This document shows positions 1 to 7,072 of a stretch of DNA of 7,072 nt, piece after piece. This DNA is from Chitinophagaceae bacterium (lineage in GTDB: Bacteria; Bacteroidota; Bacteroidia; Chitinophagales; Chitinophagaceae). Below the pieces are notes generated by a model. The model searched no databases. It was not told the DNA's origin and saw only the letters and a list, made by a program, of their open reading frames with translations. The stretch covers positions 1-7,072 of the forward strand of contig JALOMZ010000092.1 of assembly GCA_025455205.1 (NCBI GenBank). Reading direction: 5' to 3'. Position 1 is the stretch's first letter. Every line of letters begins with the position of its first letter. The position numbers and the translations under genes were made by a program.

Positions 1-17
1 CTTTGCTCATTTTGTAT

Positions 18-3000
18 ATGCTAAATGCAATCATTCAATTTTCTATCAGGAATAAGCTCATCATTGGCCTGCTGGTGCTGGGTCTGGTGGTGACAGGCAT
101 TGTGGAGCTCAGGAAGCTCCCCGTAGACGCTTTGCCAGATATTACCAGTAACCAGGTGCAGATTATAACGGTGAGTCCGGCACTGGCGGCGCCCGAAGTG
201 GAAAGGCTGGTCACCTTTACGGTAGAGCAATACTGCGCCAATATCCAGGGCATCACCGAAATGCGATCCATTTCGAGGTTTGGACTTTCTGTTGTTACCA
301 TTGTGTTTGATGATGAAACAGATATATACCGCGCCAGGCAGCAGGTGGCAGAACGGCTTACTTACATAAAGGACGAAATACCTGCCGGTGCCGGCCTGCC
401 CACACTGGCTCCACTGACCACCGGCCTGGGGGAAGTGTACCAATATATCGTGAAGCCGGCCCCCGGGTATGAATCCAAATATTCCCTGGCCGAACTGCGG
501 TCCATCCAGGACTGGATCATCCGGCGCCAGTTACTGGGTACAGCCGGCGTGGCAGATGTGAGCAGCTTTGGAGGCCACCTCAAACAGTATGAAGTAGCAT
601 TCCGCACGGAAAAGCTCAACAGCATGGGACTTACCGTGGCCGACGTATACAATGCCCTGCAACAGAACAATCAGAACAGTGGTGGCGCCTATATTGAAAA
701 GGCCGGACAGGTGCTGTTCATCCGCACCGAAGGGTTTATAAAAGACCTTTCCGCCATTGAAAATATCGTTCTGAAAAATTCGGCCAATGGTACACCGGTA
801 TATGTGCGTGACGTAGCCACCGTACAGTTTGGCAAAGCGGTGCGATATGGTGCACTGGTAGATGGATCGCGGGGAGAGGTATCGGGTGCCGTGGTATTGA
901 TGCTGAAAGGCGCCAATGGTATGGAAGTGGTGAATACCCTCAAAAAAAAGATGGATGTGATCCGCAAAACCCTGCCGGAAGGCGTGGAAGTGGAAGTGTT
1001 TTACGACCGCAGCAAGATGGTGGAAAGGTCCATCAACACTGTTTCCAAAAACCTGCTGGAGGGAGCCCTGATTGTGGTATTTGTGCTGGTTTTGTTTTTG
1101 GGCAATGTGCGGGCCGGTCTCATTGTGGCTTCCGTTATTCCTTTGGCCATGCTATTTGCCATCATCATGATGAACCTCTTTGGGGTAAGTGGCAACCTGA
1201 TGAGTTTGGGAGCACTCGACTTTGGCCTTATTGTGGATGGGGCGGTGATCATTGTTGAAGCCGTGCTGCATCAGCTGCACCATAAGAAAATACCCAATGA
1301 AACCACCGTATTGCCGCAAAACCAGCTGGATCATGAAGTGGGCAACGCTGCCTCCAAAATGATGAATGCAGCTGTATTTGGACAAATCATTATACTCATT
1401 GTGTATTTGCCCATTCTGGCCCTGGTAGGGATTGAAGGCAAGATGTTCCGGCCTATGGCACAAACAGTATCCTTTGCCTTGTTGGGCGCATTCCTGCTGT
1501 CGCTCACTTATGTACCCATGATCACCTCCATAGCCATTGGAAGAAAAATCTCTTCCAAGGTGAATTTCTCAGACCGTTTCATGGGTCTTTTAGAACGCAC
1601 TTATTTGCCGGCGCTGAATCTGGCTGTACATCATCGAAAGGCGCTCATAGGCCTGGTGGTGCTGGTTTTTTCCGGCGCCATGTACCTGATGACCACGCTG
1701 GGCGGCGAATTCATTCCCGAACTGGAAGAAGGGGATTTTGCGGTGGATACCCGCCTGCTTACCGGCAGTTCGCTCACCGCCTCTGTGGAGGCATCAGTGA
1801 AAGCCTCCAGGATACTGGAAGAAAAGTTTCCGGAAGTGGACAAGATCGTTTGCCGCATTGGGTCCAGCGAAATTCCTACAGACCCCATGCCCGTGGAAAT
1901 GGGCGATCTGATCATCACCCTCAGGCCAAAAGAGACATGGACATCCGCCAGAACATATGACGAACTCGCAAACAAAATGAGCGAATCCCTGGCCAATATA
2001 CCGGGCTTGTCGGCAGGTTTTCAGTTTCCGGTGCAAATGCGTTTTAATGAACTCATTTCCGGTGCACGGCAGGATGTGGTATGTAAGATTTTTGGCGACG
2101 ACCTCGACTCGCTGGCATTGTATGCCAATCGTATTGGAGACATTGTTGGCCAGGTGGAAGGAGCCAGTGACCTGTATGTGGAAACCGTTACCGGCCTGCC
2201 CCAGATTGTGGTGGAATACAAGCGGGAAGCCATGGCACTGTATGGCGCCAACGTGGCAGAAGTAAATCAGGTGGTGCGCACCGCTTTTGCCGGCGAATCG
2301 GCAGGGCTGGTGTATGAAAGCGAAAGGCGGTTTGATCTGGTAATGCGCCTGGAACAGCCTTACCGCGGTGACCTGGAACATGTGAAAAACCTCCTGGTGA
2401 AAACTGCCGGTGGCAGGCAGGTTCCCTTATCTGCTCTGGCAGATATTGCTGTAAAGGAAGGACCTAACCAGATTCAGCGGGAAAATGCCAACCGGCGCAT
2501 CATAGTGGGATTCAATGTGCGGGGCCGCGATGTGGAAAGCGTGGTGCAGGAACTCCAGCAAAAGGTGGAGCAGCAGGTGTCATTGCCTCCGGGCTTCCAC
2601 ATCCGCTATGGTGGCGCTTTTGAAAACCTGCAGGCCGCCAGCACCCGGCTGATGATTGCCGTGCCGGCAGCGCTGTTGCTCATATTCTTCCTGCTATACT
2701 TTGCCTTCAGCTCTTTTCGCTATGCGTTACTGATCTTCAGCGCCATTCCACTATCGGCTATTGGTGGTGTAGTGGCATTATGGCTTCGTGATATGCCATT
2801 TTCCATTTCGGCGGGTGTGGGCTTTATTGCACTGTTTGGGGTGGCCGTACTCAACGGCATTGTACTCATCAGCGAGTTCAACCGCATAGCCAACCATGGG
2901 GAAGAATCCTTGCTGGCCATTGTACAGCGGGGAACGCATACCCGTTTGCGGCCTGTACTCATGACAGCCGCTGTGGCCTCTCTGGGCTTTCTGCCCATGG

Positions 3001-4391
3001 CCATCAGTGAGAGTGCCGGGTCTGAGGTGCAACGCCCGCTGGCTACGGTGGTGATTGGGGGACTCATAACCGCTACTTTCCTTACGCTGATTGTACTCCC
3101 TGTGTTATACCTGATGTTCGAAACCCGTTCGCGCAAGCGTCACCATCGCAGGCATAAGGCCGCAGGCATCACCACGGTGCTCCTGTTCCTTTTTGCGGGC
3201 CTGCAGGCCCAGCAGCCGCTAACATTGCCCCAGGCTTTTGAGCTGTTACCCGCGCAGAACCCCGACCTGACACTTGGAAAGCTGCAAAGGCAATACCTGG
3301 AAGCATCTGTGGCCACGGCGGGTGAAATGCCCCGCACCAAGGCCTCTGCTGAACTGGGCCAGACCAATTCGGTGAATTTTGATTCGCGCTTTTCCCTGCT
3401 GCAACCCTTTCTGCCCTTCGGATTCGCCGGCGCACAGCGTCAGGTGTTGCAGGCCCAGGTAAACGTGTTTGACCAGGAAATGCAGCTGCGCAAAGCCGAC
3501 CTTCGGTTGCTGGTACGCGCACTGTTTGATGAGCATTTGTTCCAGCAGCAGCGGGAGCGGGAACTTCAGTCACTCGACAGCCTCTACACCCATTTGCTGC
3601 AACTGGCCAACCAGCGCCTGCAGGCCGGCGAGACCAACCGCCTGGAATCGGCCTCCCTGCGCCAGCAACAGCACCAGGTACAGCAGCAAAAACTCATGTG
3701 CCGGCAGGCCATGGAAAGGGTGCAGGCCCAATTGAAAATACTGCTGCGCACACCGCTGCTACCTGTGCCCACTGGCGACTTTCAACCTTCCTTTCTGGCC
3801 TTTGGCATGGCAGACAGCAGTGTGGCCAAATTGCATCCGCTGGTGTTGCTCAAAAATGAACAAGCCAGGGCAGCCGCCTATGAAACCGAACTGCAGAAAG
3901 CGGCCCGGCACCCGGAATTGGAAGTTGGTTACAACAACCAGAGTCTGATTGGGTACCAAACTATGCGGGATGGAACGGAAAAATTTTACGAAGCCGGCAA
4001 CCGTTTTTCAACGGCCCAGGTAGGCATCAGTTTTCCCCTCTTTGGCAAGGCCTCGAAGGCAAAAGTCAGAGCTGCTGAAATTCGTCAGCGCGTGCTTCAG
4101 GATGAAGCGGCTGTAGCCGGGGAAAAACTGGCCGGTGAATTCCGGTGGCGCCTGCAGGAGCAACAGATGCTGTGGGACCAATTACAGCAGTATCAAAAAC
4201 ACATGCTGCCCGATGCCCGGTTGGTACAACAAACCGCTACCCAGCAACTCCAGGCGGGTGAATTGAATTATATCAACTGGATGATGCTGGTGGAACCGGC
4301 CTTTCAAACCAGGCTCAATTATCTTGACAAAGTGCTGCAGTACAGGCATGCAACATCCCAACTGCTGTATTTCACAGAATCCAACAATTAA
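18..4391 (+). CDS. czcA: CzcA/CusA-family heavy-metal RND efflux pump fused to a TolC/CzcC-type outer-membrane channel domain
   Basis: Proton-driven inner-membrane pump that exports metal cations, carrying its own outer-membrane exit duct. Start: the ATG at 18 gives MLNAIIQFSIRNK, the usual N-terminus of the family; the in-frame TTG at 3 would add five residues. No Shine-Dalgarno is visible. The RND part is residues 1-1034: TM1 about 13-29, porter loop 30-345, TM2-TM6 about 349-502, TM7 541-562, second porter loop 563-875, TM8-TM12 about 878-1034. TM4 carries the proton-relay signature DFGLIVDGAVIIVE (D401, D407, E414), as in divalent-cation pumps; the usual Asn after the Glu is Ala415. MRFNELISG (674-682), GVAVLNG (941-947) and SEVQRPLATVVIGG (1002-1015) are also CzcA-like. 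A basic linker and a signal-like hydrophobic segment (1048-1064) lead into a full OEP duplication (about 1068-1457), whose halves are marked by AGETN (1203-1207) and AGELN (1412-1416). Such fusions are, from memory, common in Bacteroidota. The exact metal is unproven. Confidence 0.95.
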   Translation: MLNAIIQFSIRNKLIIGLLVLGLVVTGIVELRKLPVDALPDITSNQVQIITVSPALAAPEVERLVTFTVEQYCANIQGITEMRSISRFGLSVVTIVFDDETDIYRARQQVAERLTYIKDEIPAGAGLPTLAPLTTGLGEVYQYIVKPAPGYESKYSLAELRSIQDWIIRRQLLGTAGVADVSSFGGHLKQYEVAFRTEKLNSMGLTVADVYNALQQNNQNSGGAYIEKAGQVLFIRTEGFIKDLSAIENIVLKNSANGTPVYVRDVATVQFGKAVRYGALVDGSRGEVSGAVVLMLKGANGMEVVNTLKKKMDVIRKTLPEGVEVEVFYDRSKMVERSINTVSKNLLEGALIVVFVLVLFLGNVRAGLIVASVIPLAMLFAIIMMNLFGVSGNLMSLGALDFGLIVDGAVIIVEAVLHQLHHKKIPNETTVLPQNQLDHEVGNAASKMMNAAVFGQIIILIVYLPILALVGIEGKMFRPMAQTVSFALLGAFLLSLTYVPMITSIAIGRKISSKVNFSDRFMGLLERTYLPALNLAVHHRKALIGLVVLVFSGAMYLMTTLGGEFIPELEEGDFAVDTRLLTGSSLTASVEASVKASRILEEKFPEVDKIVCRIGSSEIPTDPMPVEMGDLIITLRPKETWTSARTYDELANKMSESLANIPGLSAGFQFPVQMRFNELISGARQDVVCKIFGDDLDSLALYANRIGDIVGQVEGASDLYVETVTGLPQIVVEYKREAMALYGANVAEVNQVVRTAFAGESAGLVYESERRFDLVMRLEQPYRGDLEHVKNLLVKTAGGRQVPLSALADIAVKEGPNQIQRENANRRIIVGFNVRGRDVESVVQELQQKVEQQVSLPPGFHIRYGGAFENLQAASTRLMIAVPAALLLIFFLLYFAFSSFRYALLIFSAIPLSAIGGVVALWLRDMPFSISAGVGFIALFGVAVLNGIVLISEFNRIANHGEESLLAIVQRGTHTRLRPVLMTAAVASLGFLPMAISESAGSEVQRPLATVVIGGLITATFLTLIVLPVLYLMFETRSRKRHHRRHKAAGITTVLLFLFAGLQAQQPLTLPQAFELLPAQNPDLTLGKLQRQYLEASVATAGEMPRTKASAELGQTNSVNFDSRFSLLQPFLPFGFAGAQRQVLQAQVNVFDQEMQLRKADLRLLVRALFDEHLFQQQRERELQSLDSLYTHLLQLANQRLQAGETNRLESASLRQQQHQVQQQKLMCRQAMERVQAQLKILLRTPLLPVPTGDFQPSFLAFGMADSSVAKLHPLVLLKNEQARAAAYETELQKAARHPELEVGYNNQSLIGYQTMRDGTEKFYEAGNRFSTAQVGISFPLFGKASKAKVRAAEIRQRVLQDEAAVAGEKLAGEFRWRLQEQQMLWDQLQQYQKHMLPDARLVQQTATQQLQAGELNYINWMMLVEPAFQTRLNYLDKVLQYRHATSQLLYFTESNN
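3114..3212 (+). other. Pump-channel junction: internal signal-peptide-like segment with possible signal peptidase I site
   Basis: This stretch covers residues 1033-1065 of the fusion protein. After the last RND helix come a Met (1033) and a strongly basic, His-containing stretch (MFETRSRKRHHRRHK). Next are a hydrophobic core (about 1048-1062) and GLQA followed by QQP. Basic n-region, hydrophobic h-region and small residues before Gln are the three parts of a Bacteroidota signal peptide, with likely cleavage after Ala1064 (codon 3207-3209). The RND C-terminus is cytoplasmic after 12 helices, so this segment would act as helix 13 and deliver the channel domain to the periplasm. The first channel helix (LTLPQAFELL) starts only about three residues after the site. 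Cleavage itself is inferred, not shown. Confidence 0.7.
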
Positions 4392-4415
4392 ACCATGTTC
4401 GTCAATTGCAATACC

Positions 4416-5573
4416 ATGAAGTGTAAAACATCCATACTTGCGTTCTTCATCATGTTTGCATGGGCAACCCTTTCCTGCAACAGCAAACCGCCAGCTCCGG
4501 AGCAGGAAGCCGCCAAAGCTGCTGCCCCCATGACGCAGGAGGTAAAACTGACTGCCCAACAAATGAAAGAAGGCAATATTCAGGTAGTGTCGGTAGCAGA
4601 GGCCTCCATCAACAGCAATATTACCCTCAATGGCGTAATAGATGTGCCACCACAAAACATGGTGAGCATCACCTGCCCCATGGGGGGATATATCAAATCC
4701 ATCAATTTGCTGCCCGGCCAGGAGGTAAGCCAGGGCGAAGTACTGATAACAATGGAAGATCCTGCCTACATACAACTGCAACAGGATTACCTGGTGAGCA
4801 GCAGCCGCCTCGGTTTTCTGGAAAAGGAATATGCAAGGCAGAAAGACCTCTCTGTAACCGATGCCACCAGCCGGAAGCAATTTGAGCAGGTGGCTTCCGA
4901 TGTGCAGGCCGAAAGGGCCACCCAGCAAGCACTGAAAGAAAAGCTGGCCCTGATAGGCATCAACGCAGCCAATCTTACCGGCAGCAATATCACCCGGTCC
5001 ATTGCCATCCGCTCACCCATCCATGGATTCATCAGCAAGGTGACCGTAAACCGGGGACGTTACGTGAATGCCACCGAAACGCTGGCAGAACTGGTGGATC
5101 CCGGCGATATTCATGCCTCGCTCACCGTGTTTGAAAAAGACCTGCCACGTATCCGCAAAGGGCAGAAAGTATGGGTGCAGTTGGTGGCCAACGCCAACCG
5201 TAAATACCCTGCCGATGTATTGCTGGTAATGCGCAACCTGGACGAGAATAAAACCGGACTGGTACATTGCCACTTCGATGAATATTCAAGGGAACTGGTG
5301 CCCGGCATGGCCATAACAGCCCAGGTGGAACTGGAGAACAGCCTACAGCCTGCTGTGCCCCAGGAGGCGGTATTATTATACAAGGGAAAGCACTATGTAT
5401 TTTTGGAAAACGGCACCCATACATTCAGGCTGACCGAGGTGGTGCCCGGCGTTACAGAAAACGGATTGACTGCCTTGCTACAGACAGATATGAAATGGGC
5501 TGGGCAGCGCGTGGTTACAAAAGGAGCCTTCAACCTGCTGGGCAACCTCATGAAGAGTGAGGAAGAGGATTAG
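4416..5573 (+). CDS. czcB: CzcB/CusB-type periplasmic adaptor (membrane-fusion) subunit of the RND metal pump, probable lipoprotein
   Basis: Periplasmic adaptor that couples the RND pump to the outer-membrane channel. Numbering is from the ATG at 4416 (385 aa). That start gives MKCKTSILAFF, a short basic n-region and hydrophobic core ending ATLSC, so Cys21 is the likely lipidated residue; Thr at -3 makes the lipobox weak. The ATG at 4395, 3 bases after the pump stop, would add seven residues and is the alternative. After a Pro/Ala/Glu-rich linker come the first lipoyl half (about 81-116, with PMGGYIKSINLLPGQEVSQG), an alpha-helical hairpin (about 117-183), the second lipoyl half (about 197-228, with SPIHGFISKVTVNRGRYV), a beta-barrel (about 231-305) and a membrane-proximal domain (about 308-378) ending in an acidic tail. 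No His- or Met-rich metal-binding extension is seen. It is almost certainly co-transcribed with the pump gene. A typical tripartite pump has six adaptors per three pumps. Confidence 0.93.
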   Translation: MKCKTSILAFFIMFAWATLSCNSKPPAPEQEAAKAAAPMTQEVKLTAQQMKEGNIQVVSVAEASINSNITLNGVIDVPPQNMVSITCPMGGYIKSINLLPGQEVSQGEVLITMEDPAYIQLQQDYLVSSSRLGFLEKEYARQKDLSVTDATSRKQFEQVASDVQAERATQQALKEKLALIGINAANLTGSNITRSIAIRSPIHGFISKVTVNRGRYVNATETLAELVDPGDIHASLTVFEKDLPRIRKGQKVWVQLVANANRKYPADVLLVMRNLDENKTGLVHCHFDEYSRELVPGMAITAQVELENSLQPAVPQEAVLLYKGKHYVFLENGTHTFRLTEVVPGVTENGLTALLQTDMKWAGQRVVTKGAFNLLGNLMKSEEED

Positions 5574-5607
5574 CCCGCCGGGGAACAATAGCCCGGGAAA
5601 ATCTATC

Positions 5608-5668
5608 AATGCCAGCGGCCGGCTTTGGGGCAACAACAATTGCCGCCTGATGCTGGCCGCTAGGCATT
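5608..5668 (+). repeat. Long imperfect inverted repeat (bulged hairpin) just downstream of the adaptor gene
   Basis: The left arm AATGCCAGCGGCC (5608-5620) pairs with the right arm GGCCGCTAGGCATT (5655-5668) over 13 base pairs, with one bulged A at 5662. Inside it, GGCAA (5629-5633) and TTGCC (5640-5644) form a small inner stem around the loop CAACAA. No T-run follows, so it is not an intrinsic terminator on this strand. It may be a 3'-end stabilising structure, a dispersed palindromic repeat unit or part of a structured RNA. It starts 35 bases after the adaptor stop codon. Confidence 0.6.
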
Positions 5669-5911
5669 TCAGTGCCATAGGTAAGGGCTGCACAGTTATG
5701 GCCAAAATAAACACACCGGTGAATTAGCCCTTCCGGGGGTGCCAATATGTGATATTTTTATGATGTTAAAGCTCTGGAATTGCACAGTGGTCATATCCCT
5801 CCGTCCTTTTTGATGGTTGCTGCTGACCAGACTGTAAAGAACATAGCACCACATCCACGCTAATTTACCCTCACCGTTTTGTCTAGTAAAGACGTTTTCT
5901 CAACACGCGCT

Positions 5912-5941
5912 GGCCGGATTTTCCAATCCGGCCTTCTTTTT
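5912..5941 (+). terminator. Rho-independent terminator
   Basis: A perfect 9-bp stem, GGCCGGATT (5912-5920) with AATCCGGCC (5925-5933), closes a TTCC loop and is followed directly by TTCTTTTT (5934-5941). This is a canonical intrinsic terminator for rightward transcription. It lies about 340 bases after the adaptor stop and only 24 bases before the first plausible ATG of the propeller gene. It could end a long 3' untranslated region of the metal-pump operon, end a separate small transcript, or act as an attenuator in the leader of the next gene. Its presence argues against starting the propeller gene at the upstream in-frame TTG (5879), which would place the hairpin inside coding sequence. Confidence 0.85.
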
Positions 5942-5965
5942 ATCCGGAACCTTGCTGCGCGTATT

Positions 5966-7072
5966 ATGCACCCTATGGGTGGTGGGTCCGTTTCCCTAAC
6001 TTCACCCGGAAAATTGAGCAGCGTGCTGATCCGTTTATGGCCATATTTCTATTTACTGTTCACATGCCCTATGGCCCTTTCGGCACAGGACTTTACCTAT
6101 GCCCATTTTGATACAAGGGATGGCCTGGCAGGATCTACGGTATATGATGTTTGCCAGGATAATGATGGTTTCATTTGGTTTGCTACGGAAAACGGCCTGA
6201 GTCGCTATGACGGTGCCGGTTTCAGGAATTATACGGTGAAGGATGGCTTGCCAGATAATGAAGTATTGTACCTGCATGCCGACAGAAAAGGCAGGATTTG
6301 GATTGGCACTTTTTCAAAGGAGATCTGCTACTATTACAAGGGAAAGATCCACAACCGGTATAATGACGCCCTGCTCAAACAGTTTCATCTGCGGGCATCG
6401 CTGCGGAATGCCCTGGAACTGAATGACGGAACCATGTATTTTGGCGACGGATTGCTGATTTATGAACTCAAAGCCAACAACCAGGTGCGTGATTTATCTT
6501 TGTTGCCCGCGTTTCAGGAGCACCGGTTTGCGGAAATGTACCTGTCGCCGCAGTTGTTGGGAAGCCAGATCCTGGTATCCTCTTCAGACAGCGTTTTTCT
6601 CTTTGCCAATGATTCACTGAGCTTTTGGAAGAAAAAGTTGTTTCAGGCCGTGAGTGATTCGGTGAACATCGACATCGATTTGAACAGGGTAGTGGTGTTG
6701 CCGAGGCAGGGTACTACACTGCGGGAAGTGGTGGAGCATGATAAAACCACTTTTGTGGCCACTATGTTTGGAGCCTGGGAAATCGATACCATCACGTTCA
6801 CCTTAGCGAAACAATACCTGAAGGACAAGGTGGTAACGGATGTGATGACCGATGTTGAGCAGAATACCTGGTTTACTACGCTGGGGAGCGGCGTGTATAA
6901 ACTTGCTTCCCGGCAAACACGTACCATACAATTTGCGCCCCTGGAGGAAGTGGAAAACACGGAGGTGTTTTCGCTTTTGTGGCACCGGAATAAGTTGTTC
7001 TGCGGACTGGGCCTGAGTGAGGTGGCCATACTGGACGGTCAGCTGAATGAAATCAAGCGCCTGAACCTGAAG
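5966..7072 (+). CDS. Two-component regulator propeller-domain protein, N-terminal part (cut by window end)
   Basis: Open to the right edge with no stop, so at least 369 codons from the ATG at 5966. It begins with a signal peptide: LIRLWPYFYLLFTCPMALSA, then QDF, with likely cleavage after Ala40. Then come beta-propeller repeats of the Reg_prop type. Blade 1 has VYDVCQDNDGFIWFATENGL and SRYDG (59-83); blade 2 has VLYLHADRKGRIWIGT (100-115). A later blade has VTDVMTDVEQNTWFTTLGSG (290-309). The 'D..G.IW.GT..GL..YDG' pattern is the family signature of periplasmic sensor domains that usually precede a Y_Y_Y domain, a membrane helix and a histidine kinase in Bacteroidota; that output part is beyond the window. 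Start is uncertain: ATG 5966, ATG 5975 and GTG 6023 all fit, and GTG 6023 gives the most compact signal peptide (21 residues). No Shine-Dalgarno decides it. The ligand is unknown. Confidence 0.85.
   Translation, partial: MHPMGGGSVSLTSPGKLSSVLIRLWPYFYLLFTCPMALSAQDFTYAHFDTRDGLAGSTVYDVCQDNDGFIWFATENGLSRYDGAGFRNYTVKDGLPDNEVLYLHADRKGRIWIGTFSKEICYYYKGKIHNRYNDALLKQFHLRASLRNALELNDGTMYFGDGLLIYELKANNQVRDLSLLPAFQEHRFAEMYLSPQLLGSQILVSSSDSVFLFANDSLSFWKKKLFQAVSDSVNIDIDLNRVVVLPRQGTTLREVVEHDKTTFVATMFGAWEIDTITFTLAKQYLKDKVVTDVMTDVEQNTWFTTLGSGVYKLASRQTRTIQFAPLEEVENTEVFSLLWHRNKLFCGLGLSEVAILDGQLNEIKRLNLK

Larger units (their letters stand above)
5574..5965 (+). other. Intergenic region without a convincing gene
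   Basis: About 390 bases lie between the adaptor stop and the likely start of the propeller gene. Plus-strand frames hold only tiny ORFs, such as a 13-codon one at 5609 and a 9-codon one at 5698. Minus-strand frames reach 65-78 codons but run into the adaptor gene and resemble no protein I know. Visible structure is a long bulged hairpin (5608-5668), a weak inverted repeat TGGTCA/TGACCA (5788-5793 and 5824-5829) and a strong terminator (5912-5941). An AT-rich patch at 5743-5770 contains TATTTTTA (5753-5760), one base off the Bacteroidota -7 consensus TAnnTTTG, but no good -33 element sits upstream. I see no tRNA, SRP RNA, RNase P or tmRNA motif. Confidence 0.6.

Noticed and set aside
1794..2381. 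195-codon open frame on the minus strand inside the pump gene
   Set aside because: The plus strand here encodes conserved RND porter-domain sequence without interruption. The antisense translation is His/Cys-rich low-information sequence with no known family.
4182..4928. 248-codon open frame on the minus strand across the pump/adaptor boundary
   Set aside because: It is antisense to two clearly coding genes and spans their junction. Its translation has no recognisable domain, and it reflects the base composition of the opposite strand.
5578..5596. Small CCGGG/CCCGG hairpin directly after the adaptor stop codon as an operon terminator
   Set aside because: The stem is only 5 bp and is followed by AAAATCT rather than a T-run, so it does not meet the pattern of an intrinsic terminator.
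5548..5745. 65-codon minus-strand frame in the intergenic region
   Set aside because: It overlaps the end of the adaptor gene and the long hairpin, and its translation resembles no family I recognise. A decayed gene cannot be excluded, but nothing supports it.
5788..5829. TGGTCA/TGACCA inverted repeat as an operator
   Set aside because: The 6-bp arms are 30 bases apart, too far for a usual operator, and a match of this size is expected by chance in a region this long.
5879..5965. Extension of the propeller gene upstream to the in-frame TTG at 5879
   Set aside because: It would put the perfect terminator hairpin inside coding sequence and place about 30 extra residues before a signal peptide that already has a suitable start downstream.

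Overview
The window looks like a Bacteroidota chromosome segment, most plausibly from the Chitinophagaceae or a related GC-richer lineage. The clues are a heavy-metal RND pump fused to its outer-membrane channel, start sites without Shine-Dalgarno sequences, mature secreted proteins that begin with Gln after the signal peptide, and a sensor gene with two-component-regulator propeller repeats. The taxonomic call is an inference from gene content, not from a marker gene.

Layout: (1) 18-4391 encodes a 1457-residue CzcA/CusA-type RND pump. Its normal C-terminus continues in frame, through a basic stretch and a signal-peptide-like hydrophobic segment, into a complete TolC/CzcC-type outer-membrane channel domain. 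(2) 4416-5573 (or from 4395) encodes the matching CzcB-type periplasmic adaptor, probably a lipoprotein. (3) 5574-5965 has no convincing gene. It holds a long bulged hairpin just after the adaptor gene and a textbook intrinsic terminator at 5912-5941. (4) From about 5966 to the right edge is the start of a secreted or membrane-anchored two-component-regulator propeller protein, cut off by the window end.

The first two genes form one compact operon and together encode all three parts of a tripartite metal efflux pump: inner-membrane proton-driven transporter, periplasmic adaptor and outer-membrane exit duct. The transporter carries the DFGxxxDGAxxxxE proton-relay signature of divalent-cation pumps (Zn/Co/Cd/Ni type). 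By hand alignment it lacks two of the three methionines that bind Cu/Ag in CusA, so divalent export is the better guess. The downstream sensor is separated by a strong terminator, and nothing visible ties it to metals.

The feature most worth a second look is the pump-channel junction. It reads as an intact signal peptide with a cleavage site, so one long polypeptide may be cut into separate pump and channel, or the channel may also be made from an internal start.
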